Source: Sneathiella aquimaris (lineage in GTDB: Bacteria > Pseudomonadota > Alphaproteobacteria > Sneathiellales > Sneathiellaceae). Taken from it: a stretch of 64,000 nucleotides of DNA. Position numbers and translations under genes: made by a program. The notes under the pieces are model-generated. The model had not been told where the DNA came from, ran no database searches, and worked only from the letters and a program-made list of their open reading frames with translations. How positions within the stretch are numbered: the stretch's first letter is position 1; the number at the start of each line of letters is the position of its first letter. Shown piece by piece: positions 46,862 to 54,604 of the stretch. The stretch covers positions 2,673,501 to 2,737,500 of the forward strand of contig NZ_CP112881.1 of the NCBI RefSeq assembly GCF_026409565.1, read 5' to 3'.

Positions 46862-48559
46862 TTAGCCGTCAGAAGTGCCACCAAACCTGTCCTGCCATTC
46901 AGCGATTTCGTCATCACTGATCTTGCGGAACAGGACATCCGGGACTTCAAACGCGTGACCGGGCTTCAATATCTGCAATTCTTCCAGCATCCCGCCTTTA
47001 ATCCAGTCGAACTCACTCAGTTCCAGATTTAAGGCATCTGACAAAGTTTTAGATGCTGTCGGAATAACCGGGGCACTTAAAATCGCAAAAATACGGATCA
47101 GGTTAATTGCAATGCGCAATGATAATGCGGCCGCTTCTGGATCAGTTTTAAAGGCGGTCCAGGGGGCGGCCTCTGTCAGATACTCATTCCCCATCACCCA
47201 AATGGCGCGCAACTCCTGCATGGCTTTGCGAATTTGAATTTCGTCCATAAACTGATTATAGGTCGCAACCCGTTTATTCAATTCTTCTGCAAGTGCTTTT
47301 TCACGTTCTCCAATTTCACCGCCGGCAGGCAATTCTGATCCAAATTTTGACGTACAGAACTTCAAAATCCGGTTCACAAAATTTCCTAGTGTATCCGCAA
47401 GGTCTTTATTGCAGGTTCCCGCAAATCCTTCCCAGGTAAAGCTGGTATCAGAATTTTCTGGCGCATTTGCCAGCAGATAATACCGCCAGTAATCGGCAGG
47501 CAGCATTTCAATAGCGTCCGACATGAAGACACCGCGTTTCTGACTGGTCGAAAATTTACCGCCATAATAATTTAACCAGTTAAAACCTTTAACATAGTCA
47601 ACCATTTTCCATGGCTCACGGCTTCCCAGAATTGTTCCCGGAAAAGTTACTGTGTGAAAAGGAATATTATCCTTGGCCATAAATTCGGTAAAACGGACAT
47701 CCTTTGCATCATACCACCAGGATTTCCAATCCCGATCTTCAGGACTTTCGTCTGCCCATTCCTTTGTCGCAGCGATATATTCAATCGGGGCATCAAACCA
47801 GACATAATAAACCTTGTCTTCCATCCCTTCCCGGCCAACCGGCACACCCCATTTCAAATCGCGGGTAATTCCGCGATCATGAAGGCCTTCATCCAGCCAT
47901 TTCAAGGCGATAGAAGAAGACAAAATCGGCCAATCCGTATGTTTGGTAACCCATGCGCGAATTTCGTCTGACAGTTTGGATTGAAGCAAAAAGAGGTGAC
48001 GGCTTTCCCTTACCTCAAGGTTCGTGCTTCCGGATATGGCCGAGCGCGGATTTTTTAGATCCGTTGGATCCAGCAGGCGAGTACAACTTTCACACTGGTC
48101 CCCCCGCGCCTTGTCATAATCACAGTGAGGGCAAGTTCCCTCAACATACCGATCGGGTAGGAAACGATCATCGTCGATCGAGAAAACCTGCTTGGTCATC
48201 CGCTCTTCAATAAAACCGTTTTCCAGCAGCTTGTTCCCAAAATGCTGGGTCAATTCCTTGTTCTGTTGCGACGATGAACGTCCGAAATGATCAAACGAGA
48301 GCGAAAATGCCTCCCCCAAACGGGCCTGGACTTCATGCTGTTGTGCACAGAACTCCGCAACATCCAGATTAGCAGCGCGGGCTGCCAACTCTGCCGGCGT
48401 GCCGTGTTCGTCCGTTGCGCAGATTAGCAAAACCTCTTCGCCGTTCGCCCGTAAGTACCGCGCATACAGATCAGAGGGCAACATAGACCCCACCAGATTA
48501 CCCAAATGTTTGACGCCGTTGATATACGGCAGGGCAGAGGTAATTAGGTGACGAGTCAT
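46862..48559 (-). CDS. metG: Methionyl-tRNA synthetase
   Basis: 565 aa from the ATG at 48559; an ATG four codons upstream is also possible. HIGH-type motif HLGN near residue 19, zinc knuckle with CPHC and CESC (four cysteines), and KMSKS-equivalent [11 protein letters not shown]. It charges tRNA-Met. It lacks the C-terminal tRNA-binding domain of E. coli MetG (677 aa). The KFSTS loop and the four-cysteine knuckle recall archaeal/eukaryotic-type MetRS more than the compact form common in alphaproteobacteria. Confidence 0.93.
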   Translation of the reverse strand: MTRHLITSALPYINGVKHLGNLVGSMLPSDLYARYLRANGEEVLLICATDEHGTPAELAARAANLDVAEFCAQQHEVQARLGEAFSLSFDHFGRSSSQQNKELTQHFGNKLLENGFIEERMTKQVFSIDDDRFLPDRYVEGTCPHCDYDKARGDQCESCTRLLDPTDLKNPRSAISGSTNLEVRESRHLFLLQSKLSDEIRAWVTKHTDWPILSSSIALKWLDEGLHDRGITRDLKWGVPVGREGMEDKVYYVWFDAPIEYIAATKEWADESPEDRDWKSWWYDAKDVRFTEFMAKDNIPFHTVTFPGTILGSREPWKMVDYVKGFNWLNYYGGKFSTSQKRGVFMSDAIEMLPADYWRYYLLANAPENSDTSFTWEGFAGTCNKDLADTLGNFVNRILKFCTSKFGSELPAGGEIGEREKALAEELNKRVATYNQFMDEIQIRKAMQELRAIWVMGNEYLTEAAPWTAFKTDPEAAALSLRIAINLIRIFAILSAPVIPTASKTLSDALNLELSEFDWIKGGMLEELQILKPGHAFEVPDVLFRKISDDEIAEWQDRFGGTSDG

Positions 48560-48692
48560 CTGGTTTTCCATCTTCGAAAAAATACAGGGAATAATGCTGT
48601 TCCTTTTACAGGAACAATTTCGTTCAATCAAAAAACTTTTGTGGAAAAAGACCAGAATACGATCAGTTCTTCACAATTTTTCGATTTGCGCG

Positions 48693-48974
48693 CTATTCAC
48701 GACCACAGATGTTACAGATCGGGTCTTCTGCATCGACCAGTGTTTTACAGTGAACGCAGCGACGAAAAAAACCGTCCGGTTCATCCAAAAGAACGGTTCC
48801 ACGAGAGGCTGGCCGCCCCTGCCCTTGAGGCGGAAGCAGCACCAGAACAATCAAACTCAAAGGCATCATCGCAACAAGCAAAAGCCAAAATAGCTGTGAA
48901 CGCCCTTTAGTTTTTGCAAATTTTATGGCTCCGATCAGAAAGACCACCCAAACGAACAATCCGGCAATAACCAT
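48693..48974 (-). CDS. Small membrane protein with C-terminal zinc ribbon
   Basis: 93 aa from the ATG at 48974 (the open frame starts at a TTG, 49022). Two hydrophobic helices (MVIAGLFVWVVFLIGAI and LFWLLLVAMMPLSLIVLVLL), then a soluble tail with CVHC and CNIC, a likely zinc ribbon. Function unknown. Upstream of metG on the same strand, 133 bp apart. Confidence 0.65.
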   Translation of the reverse strand: MVIAGLFVWVVFLIGAIKFAKTKGRSQLFWLLLVAMMPLSLIVLVLLPPQGQGRPASRGTVLLDEPDGFFRRCVHCKTLVDAEDPICNICGRE

Positions 48975-49166
48975 GACATTTTGATTCCGCTTATTTGGAA
49001 AACCTGATCGTTTAACAGTCAAAGATTAAGGAAGCGTCAAAAGTCCAGTCCATTAGATATGCGTTTTTTGCAAGTCAGTGTCTTGAAAACTGCGCTTATC
49101 AAATGGGCTCCAATTCACTATTTCTGCACTGCAACATAAAATTTATATTCAGTCGGGAGACTTAAA

Positions 49167-49367
49167 ATGGCTTATGCAAAACAAACATTGATTACTACTC
49201 AGGCACCCATCGCTTATGATGACAGCTTCATTGAAACAATCAAAAATTACTTCGTTAAAAAACGCGCGACCCGCCAACTGGAAGCAATGACTGATCGCGA
49301 ACTGTCAGACATTGGCATCAGCCGCTCAGACATCCACAGAGCCGTTTCAGGTGACCTGTACAGATAA
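49167..49367 (+). CDS. DUF1127 small protein
   Basis: 66 aa with a GGGAG ribosome-binding site. The C-terminal half is the DUF1127 motif (RQLEAMTDRELSDIGISRSDIHRAV). In several alphaproteobacteria such small arginine-rich proteins affect RNA turnover and phosphate or stress responses; no specific role can be claimed here. Followed by a hairpin and then the DUF1989 gene 69 bp downstream. Confidence 0.88.
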   Translation: MAYAKQTLITTQAPIAYDDSFIETIKNYFVKKRATRQLEAMTDRELSDIGISRSDIHRAVSGDLYR

Positions 49368-49404
49368 AGTTGCCTTGTTCCAAGAACAAGAAAACGTTAA
49401 AAAT

Positions 49405-49435
49405 GGCGGTCCCTACTCACAATACTGAGACCGCC
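49405..49435 (+). promoter_or_regulatory. Hairpin covering the region just before the DUF1989 start
   Basis: Perfect 7-bp stem GGCGGTC / GACCGCC with a 17-nt loop; the 3' arm ends one base before the ATG at 49437 and no Shine-Dalgarno sequence is visible there. No T-run follows, so it is not an ordinary terminator. It could control translation. Confidence 0.45.
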
Positions 49436-49436
49436 C

Positions 49437-50297
49437 ATGCCGATTTCCCCGCCAGAAACCATTCCCGCCGATGCCGCGAAACGCCGGGCGATCAAGCCCG
49501 TCATCTGTTACCCGGTGCAAACTCTACCGGCCTATGATGCCGCATTCTACGAAAATGCCCGTGCAGGAATGTCGTTGATCGATACGGTAATCGTTCCACC
49601 AAGGGACGCCCGCTGTTTTACAGTACCCGCCGGTCATTTCTTCAGAATAGCCTATCAAGATGGTCCGCAGGTTGGGGATCTCAATCTTTGGAACAGCAAA
49701 GACCTTACCGAAAAATTCTTCAGCGGAAAAACCCGCGCCCTGCATGCGACCCATGTCACCACAGGCGACCGCCTTTGGAGCAATCTTCCAAGTTTGAGAC
49801 CCCTTGCAACCATTACCCACGACACCCTCGCATGGTATGGCTGGGATGAATATGGGGGCGGCGTGCATGATGTGATTGGCACCCGATGTGACCCTTACAC
49901 CAATTATCTATTGTCGGGTGAAGACTACCATTATTGCTGTCATTCCAATCTGACACGGGCACTGGCAGAGGAAAAAAATCTTAGCCTGAAAGACGCGGAG
50001 CAATATGTGCACGATGTCTTGAACGTGTTTATGTGCACAGGTTTCACAAAGGACACCCATCAGTATTTCATGAAAGCCAGCCCAGTTCGAGCAGGCGATT
50101 TTCTCGAGTTTTTCGCAGAAATCGACCTTCTGGGGGCCCTTTCCACATGTCCGGGCGGCGATTGCGGAAGCAGCCATTCCAGCGAAGATGCCGCCTGTTA
50201 TCCTTTGCGCATTGAGATCTATAAGCCCAAGGACGCCTCCCTGGCTGGCTGGGAACCTGCCAAGCAATCCGGTTACGACCAAAGTCACGGTGCCTGA
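49437..50297 (+). CDS. DUF1989 (urea carboxylase-associated) family protein
   Basis: 286 aa. The DUF1989 core is visible in IVPPRDARCFTVPAGHFFRI, DLNLWNSKDLTEKF, THDTLAWYG, RCDPYTNYLL and CPGGDC. Family members are found next to urea or amide degradation genes and may bind a metal through conserved Cys and His. No such partner genes lie nearby. The start lacks a ribosome-binding site and abuts a hairpin, so initiation may be regulated or the start may differ. Confidence 0.85.
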   Translation: MPISPPETIPADAAKRRAIKPVICYPVQTLPAYDAAFYENARAGMSLIDTVIVPPRDARCFTVPAGHFFRIAYQDGPQVGDLNLWNSKDLTEKFFSGKTRALHATHVTTGDRLWSNLPSLRPLATITHDTLAWYGWDEYGGGVHDVIGTRCDPYTNYLLSGEDYHYCCHSNLTRALAEEKNLSLKDAEQYVHDVLNVFMCTGFTKDTHQYFMKASPVRAGDFLEFFAEIDLLGALSTCPGGDCGSSHSSEDAACYPLRIEIYKPKDASLAGWEPAKQSGYDQSHGA

Positions 50298-50627
50298 CGG
50301 CTCACAGCAAAGGCAATCAGAAGGCCGGTCATTCATTCCGGCCTTTCCTTTTTGGCACAGGTCTTAGGCCAATGTTGAAAGTTAATCGCCCCATGCGTAA
50401 ATAGTCAGTCTATCCATTGTTGCAAGCGGCCTGACGCACAGTGCAGATCGGCTGCCCGCCGCGGCCTGGCGTATCCAGCGCATAGTAAGTGCGCCAGTAG
50501 ACAACCGAAGACAATATATCAAGCGACTGTCTAAATGATCAAAAACAGGATATTGCCAACCAGAACATCCTCGGCATTCTTTCGTTTCTCATACTGAAAG
50601 GCTCATAAATGGATAGACATCAGACTT
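50298..50627. other. Intergenic stretch after the DUF1989 gene
   Basis: 330 bp. Holds the DUF1989 terminator near its left end; beyond that I see no gene, repeat or clear motif. It also receives the 3' end of the convergent secreted-protein gene. Confidence 0.5.
50321..50353 (+). terminator. Intrinsic terminator after the DUF1989 gene
   Basis: 8-bp stem AAGGCCGG / CCGGCCTT, 9-nt loop, followed by TCCTTTTT; 24 bp after the stop codon. Confidence 0.8.
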
Positions 50628-51410
50628 TCACCATTTTGCACCCACCAATTCTTTCCATTCCATATCAATGCCGACAATCAGTGTTCCCCTCCCTTCATTT
50701 AAGGACAACACCGCATGTGGAGAGGATATCTTTCGGCTATAAGGTGGCGGCGATGTATCGTCAAAGTGATAGATCGGTTGTTTTCCGTATTGATGAAAAT
50801 ATTCAGCATCAAATAACGCTCGATATTTATCGTAATAGTCCTGCTTCAACGTCGAAACTGTTTGGCCGTCAGGTAAATTTCGTCCGGGAATAAACGTAAC
50901 CCTCTTGCTGAGCCAATAGACCTTGTCATTCAGAATGCGAACTGACAGCTTTTCATACCCTTGTTTCCTCGCTCCTTTAATGGTGGTGCCGAATTTGGCA
51001 CTAAAGCATGGTTTTTGTACGCTCTTTCCGGGCTCGGCACATTTTCCAAGTTTGTACCCTTTGGATTGCAGGGCTGCGACGGCATTTTCATGGGTCATTC
51101 CAAGGCCTACGCCATCGACAATCGCATTCACGACGCCACTGGAACCATCGCTCGACGTTTTCTGCACATTTTTCTTGGCACTGGCCTGCGCCACGTTGTT
51201 CTCAGATCGTTCAGATGTTGCTTGGCTTGTTGTAGCGTGAGTAACACTTGCATCACTTGCGCCCGCATATTTGGCCACTCTCACGTCAATACCGGTAGAT
51301 ATTGGTTTTGTTTTTCCCGCCAAATCTTCCCAGAAAGCAGCATGAAGTGATTGTGGAGCGATTACCAATAAACATAGTAAAGCAACATAAACATATGAAT
51401 GTATACGCAT
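50628..51410 (-). CDS. Secreted hypothetical protein
   Basis: 260 aa with a clear signal peptide (YVALLCLLVIAPQSLHA). The region ~35-90 is Ser/Thr/Ala-rich and low complexity. From about residue 95 a segment GVGLGMTHENAVAALQSKGYK resembles the G-M-x-x-x-x-(A/V)-x-x-x-L pattern of small BamE/SmpA-like folds, but this is weak. Two cysteines around residues 125-136 may pair. Family unknown; stand-alone gene with a G-rich ribosome-binding area (AGGGGGG). Confidence 0.6.
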   Translation of the reverse strand: MRIHSYVYVALLCLLVIAPQSLHAAFWEDLAGKTKPISTGIDVRVAKYAGASDASVTHATTSQATSERSENNVAQASAKKNVQKTSSDGSSGVVNAIVDGVGLGMTHENAVAALQSKGYKLGKCAEPGKSVQKPCFSAKFGTTIKGARKQGYEKLSVRILNDKVYWLSKRVTFIPGRNLPDGQTVSTLKQDYYDKYRALFDAEYFHQYGKQPIYHFDDTSPPPYSRKISSPHAVLSLNEGRGTLIVGIDMEWKELVGAKW

Positions 51411-51758
51411 GACACCCCCCTGAATTGTGAGATTTCAAGCAACACTCTATTTCAACTACCCGAAAAAACAACACGAAATTCTAATATTCAATTCGCCTGA
51501 TGAAGCAACCACGTTCTCTTTATTTTACAGTGGATCAGCGCGATAGCCGACGCGGAGAATGGCCAAAATAAGAAACTAAAAAGATAAACAAAACCCGCCC
51601 CTTATTTCTCAACAAAATATACCGGCTCATAGCAGCAAGCCGGTATTTCATTTACATCCGTCGTTCCAGCAAACGCGCGCTCGAGAAAAATAACCTCTCT
51701 GTTTGGCACACGTTCCTTCCATAGAGACGTCTCAATTAGCGCATTTCATATCGGTGGT
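51411..51758. other. Intergenic stretch between the secreted unknown and the HIT gene
   Basis: 348 bp, containing the promoter of the secreted-protein gene (minus) and, near 51619-51646, the hairpin that ends the HIT transcript. No gene seen. Confidence 0.5.
51619..51646 (-). terminator. Hairpin downstream of the HIT gene
   Basis: Perfect 9-bp stem ATACCGGCT / AGCCGGTAT with a 10-nt loop, followed on the minus strand by ATTTTGTTG. Probable terminator for the HIT gene, about 110 bp after its stop. Confidence 0.6.
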
Positions 51759-52178
51759 TTATGATTGCAGAACGGCGCGGATTTTATCAGCCTGGGCCTT
51801 GATTTTGGCCATATCGCCCATAACGCCGGGTGGGCGGGTCTTGATACCCTCATGACGCGGCAATACATGAAAATGTAAATGAAACACTTCCTGCCCACCG
51901 GCAGCCTCGTTGAATTGCTGAAGTGTCACGCCATCCGCGTCAAACGCTTGCATGACAGCCTTACCCAACTTCTGAACTGTTTCCATACACTGTGCCAACT
52001 GCTCAGGACTTGCATCCAGAATATTGCGTACAGGTCCCTTTGGTATAACAAGCAGATGACCATCGGCGCGTGGCATGATGTCCATGAAGGCATAAGTGTG
52101 ATCGTCTTCATATACACATTCTGAAGGAATTTCTTTTCGAAGAATTTTTGCAAAGATATTATCATTGTCGTATTGCAT
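51759..52178 (-). CDS. HIT-family nucleotide-binding protein
   Basis: 139 aa from the ATG at 52178 (AAGGA 7 nt upstream); the open frame runs further upstream to 52292 but that part is not conserved-looking. HIT motif HLHFHVLP with the catalytic His triad near residue 100, preceded by NEAAGGQEVF. Such proteins hydrolyse adenosine phosphoramidates or related nucleotides. Cytoplasmic, stand-alone. Confidence 0.93.
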   Translation of the reverse strand: MQYDNDNIFAKILRKEIPSECVYEDDHTYAFMDIMPRADGHLLVIPKGPVRNILDASPEQLAQCMETVQKLGKAVMQAFDADGVTLQQFNEAAGGQEVFHLHFHVLPRHEGIKTRPPGVMGDMAKIKAQADKIRAVLQS

Positions 52179-52508
52179 GGAATAGTCCTTGTTGTTTTTG
52201 TGCCGCCCGTGCCCCATAGCATTCTCATAAAGTATCGTCATCTGCAAACGAAGAAAACAGTTCAAACAATAGTTTAGAAAAAAACACCGCAATTTAGGAT
52301 TGTTAAATCCTGATTTGGATCCGGTCTGTGGCTATTGCCTGAAAACCATCTGTCCCTATTTAAGCATCCCTTCTGCTTTTTACCCCTGTCACCGGACTGA
52401 ACACCGACCTTACCCTATCTGTTTTCCTGTGAACCGTTCGGATAGACCTCCCCTCATACTTCACCTATAATCTTGCCATAGACAAAACCAACAATTGGGG
52501 GAGAACCC
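52179..52508. other. Divergent intergenic region between HIT and the alpha/beta hydrolase
   Basis: 330 bp with promoters for both neighbours. A small palindrome, AGGATT / AATCCT with a 4-bp centre, lies at 52296-52311. Nothing else recognised. Confidence 0.45.
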
Positions 52509-53369
52509 ATGGGGCCGACATCGAATAGTTATATTTCCCAACGATCAAAGCTGCATTATGTGGATTGGGGAAATGCAGGGGCACCCCCTTTGCTTTTGGT
52601 CCATGGGGGACGGGATCACTGCCGGAACTGGGACTGGGTAGCCGAAGAACTGCGTCATGACTGGCATGTTATCGCGCCAGATTTGCGGGGGCATGGGGAT
52701 AGCGAATGGTCCACGGACGGGAACTACACCCTTCAAAGCTATGTGTATGATATCGCCCAACTGATCCACCAGAAGGAACTGAGCCCGGTGACCATCGTCG
52801 CTCATTCCATGGGAGGCAACATTGCCCTGCGTTACACAGGCACATACCCCGAAACGGTCCGCAAGCTGGTCGCGATCGAGGGGCTTGGTATGTCGCCCAA
52901 GTCACAAGCAGAAACAGCAGCCAAACCGGTGGCCGAGCGTTGGCAGGAATGGATTGAGAAAAAACGCGGGGCCAGTGCACGCCCCCCGCGTAAATACAAA
53001 ACCTTTGCGGATGCCCTCGACCGGATGAAAGGGGAAAACAAGCATTTGTCTGACATTCAGGCGCTGCACCTGACCACCCACGCGGTAAACCAAAACGAAG
53101 ACGGGACATTCAGCTGGAAATTCGATCCCTATATGCGGGTCTGGTGGCCTTTTGATACAAGCGCCACAGAGATACAGGAACTGTGGTCCAATATTACCTG
53201 CCCCACCTTTTTATGTTATGGCGCAGACAGCTGGGCCTCGAACCCGTTGGAAGACGGGCGGATCGAGCATTTCAAAACTGCGACCGTCAAGACCTATCAG
53301 GAGGCTGGGCATTGGCTTCATCACGACCAGTTTGACGAATTTATCGCCGACCTGCGTGCCTTTCTGTAA
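52509..53369 (+). CDS. Alpha/beta-fold hydrolase
   Basis: 286 aa. Oxyanion segment LLLVHGGRDH, nucleophile elbow VAHSMGGN (Ser near residue 99), and C-terminal GHWLHHDQ with the catalytic His. The acid is probably the Asp in NPLEDGRIEHF. The substrate cannot be told. Transcribed in the same direction as the nitroreductase 250 bp downstream, so probably separate units. Confidence 0.88.
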   Translation: MGPTSNSYISQRSKLHYVDWGNAGAPPLLLVHGGRDHCRNWDWVAEELRHDWHVIAPDLRGHGDSEWSTDGNYTLQSYVYDIAQLIHQKELSPVTIVAHSMGGNIALRYTGTYPETVRKLVAIEGLGMSPKSQAETAAKPVAERWQEWIEKKRGASARPPRKYKTFADALDRMKGENKHLSDIQALHLTTHAVNQNEDGTFSWKFDPYMRVWWPFDTSATEIQELWSNITCPTFLCYGADSWASNPLEDGRIEHFKTATVKTYQEAGHWLHHDQFDEFIADLRAFL

Positions 53370-53618
53370 TCCCCTGGTTCAAAACCAGTCTGTTAGGCCG
53401 CCTGCCTGAAATTAGTGCGGCTTTCTGACCTTTTATTTCCTTACGGATTGTTCAGAGTATCATAAATTCAATAACGGATTTAAGGCGCGGACATACTTCG
53501 TCGCTGCCCTTTATGGTATTTGACTGGTTGCTAAATATCGAGCCTGCGATAAACTGAGCCTTGGAATTTTCCGGGGCGGAATTACCGCTAACATAAAAAT
53601 AAGAAGAGAAAAGCCAAA

Positions 53619-54293
53619 ATGGATTTTGATACTGTTGTGCGCGAACGGCGCTCCACCCGCGGCTTCAAGCCGGATCCCATCCCAAAGGAAACCCTGACCG
53701 AAATCATCGCGTTGGCTGCACGGGCACCGTCTTCAATGAATACCCAACCCTGGCATCTGCATGTGATCAGTGGCGAGCCGCTCGATCGTATTCGTGCTGG
53801 CAACACAGAAAGAACACTGGCCGGTGTACCGCCATCCCGTGAGTTCCGGGTTGAAGGAAAATATGAAGGGGTCCATCGCCAACGACAGGTGGACATCGCC
53901 GTTCAATTGTTCGAAGCCATGGGCATTGAGCGTCACGACAAAGAGCGGCGCCAGGATTGGGTGTTGCGCGGCTTTCGCCAATTTGACGCGCCCGTGTCCG
54001 TCATTGTCGCCTATGACAAGGAACTTGAGGGAGATATCCGGCATTTTGATCTTGGCGCCATCACCTATGGGTTGGTCCTTGCCGCCTGGAGTCGGGGCAT
54101 CGGTGCGGTGATCAACAGTCAGGGAATTATGCAATCACCCGTGGTGCGAGAGCATGCAAATATTCCGGACAATCACGTCATCCAAACGGCAGTTGCCATG
54201 GGTTATCCCGACGATAGTTTTGCCGCCAACGCCGTTATCTCCACCCGCCGACCAACCGAAGAAATCGCCACATTTATTGGCTTTGAAGACTAG
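53619..54293 (+). CDS. Nitroreductase-family FMN oxidoreductase
   Basis: 224 aa. N-terminal RERRSTRGFKPDPIPKETL with FMN-phosphate-binding arginines, ARAPSSMNTQPWHLHVI, and C-terminal AVAMGYPDDSFAANAV are diagnostic of the nitroreductase family (PnbA-like). NAD(P)H-dependent FMN enzyme; physiological substrate unknown. Ends at a terminator. Confidence 0.9.
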   Translation: MDFDTVVRERRSTRGFKPDPIPKETLTEIIALAARAPSSMNTQPWHLHVISGEPLDRIRAGNTERTLAGVPPSREFRVEGKYEGVHRQRQVDIAVQLFEAMGIERHDKERRQDWVLRGFRQFDAPVSVIVAYDKELEGDIRHFDLGAITYGLVLAAWSRGIGAVINSQGIMQSPVVREHANIPDNHVIQTAVAMGYPDDSFAANAVISTRRPTEEIATFIGFED

Positions 54294-54604
54294 TCTGGCA
54301 ATGTAAGTATCCTAAAATCCGTCGGGCACCATACGCGGCCTGACGGAGCCTTTTGTCGTTTTTCATTTGATCGAACCAATACTCAGCCAATTTGCCGAAT
54401 ACAGATTGGCTTGCTAAAACTCTCTCTTACGGCATTTAATGCCAAGCGCTTCTTCGTTCGGGACAATCGTTCTTTGAAGAAAGTGACTGACTTTTAAACT
54501 GCCAGTCACGGTATTGGATGCAAGGGCACATAACAGCTTTTATTTCCTGATTGCTGGCCTTTCGGGAAACTCTTTTATTCTGTAATGCACCCTTGCCTGT
54601 TCCT
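54294..54604. other. Intergenic stretch between the nitroreductase and mdeB 3' ends
   Basis: 311 bp between convergent genes. Holds the nitroreductase terminator at its left end; nothing else recognised. Confidence 0.45.
54318..54361 (+). terminator. Intrinsic terminator after the nitroreductase gene
   Basis: 10-bp stem TCCGTCGGGC / GCCTGACGGA (one G-U pair), 10-nt loop, followed by GCCTTTTGTCGTTTTT. Confidence 0.75.

Noticed and set aside
48598-48616. 7-bp hairpin (TGTTCCT / AGGAACA) upstream of metG
   Set aside because: No T-run on either strand and no resemblance to a known leader element; probably chance.
53374-53388. Small stem CTGGTT / AACCAG after the alpha/beta hydrolase
   Set aside because: Only 6 pairs with a 3-nt loop and no following T-run, so not a convincing terminator.
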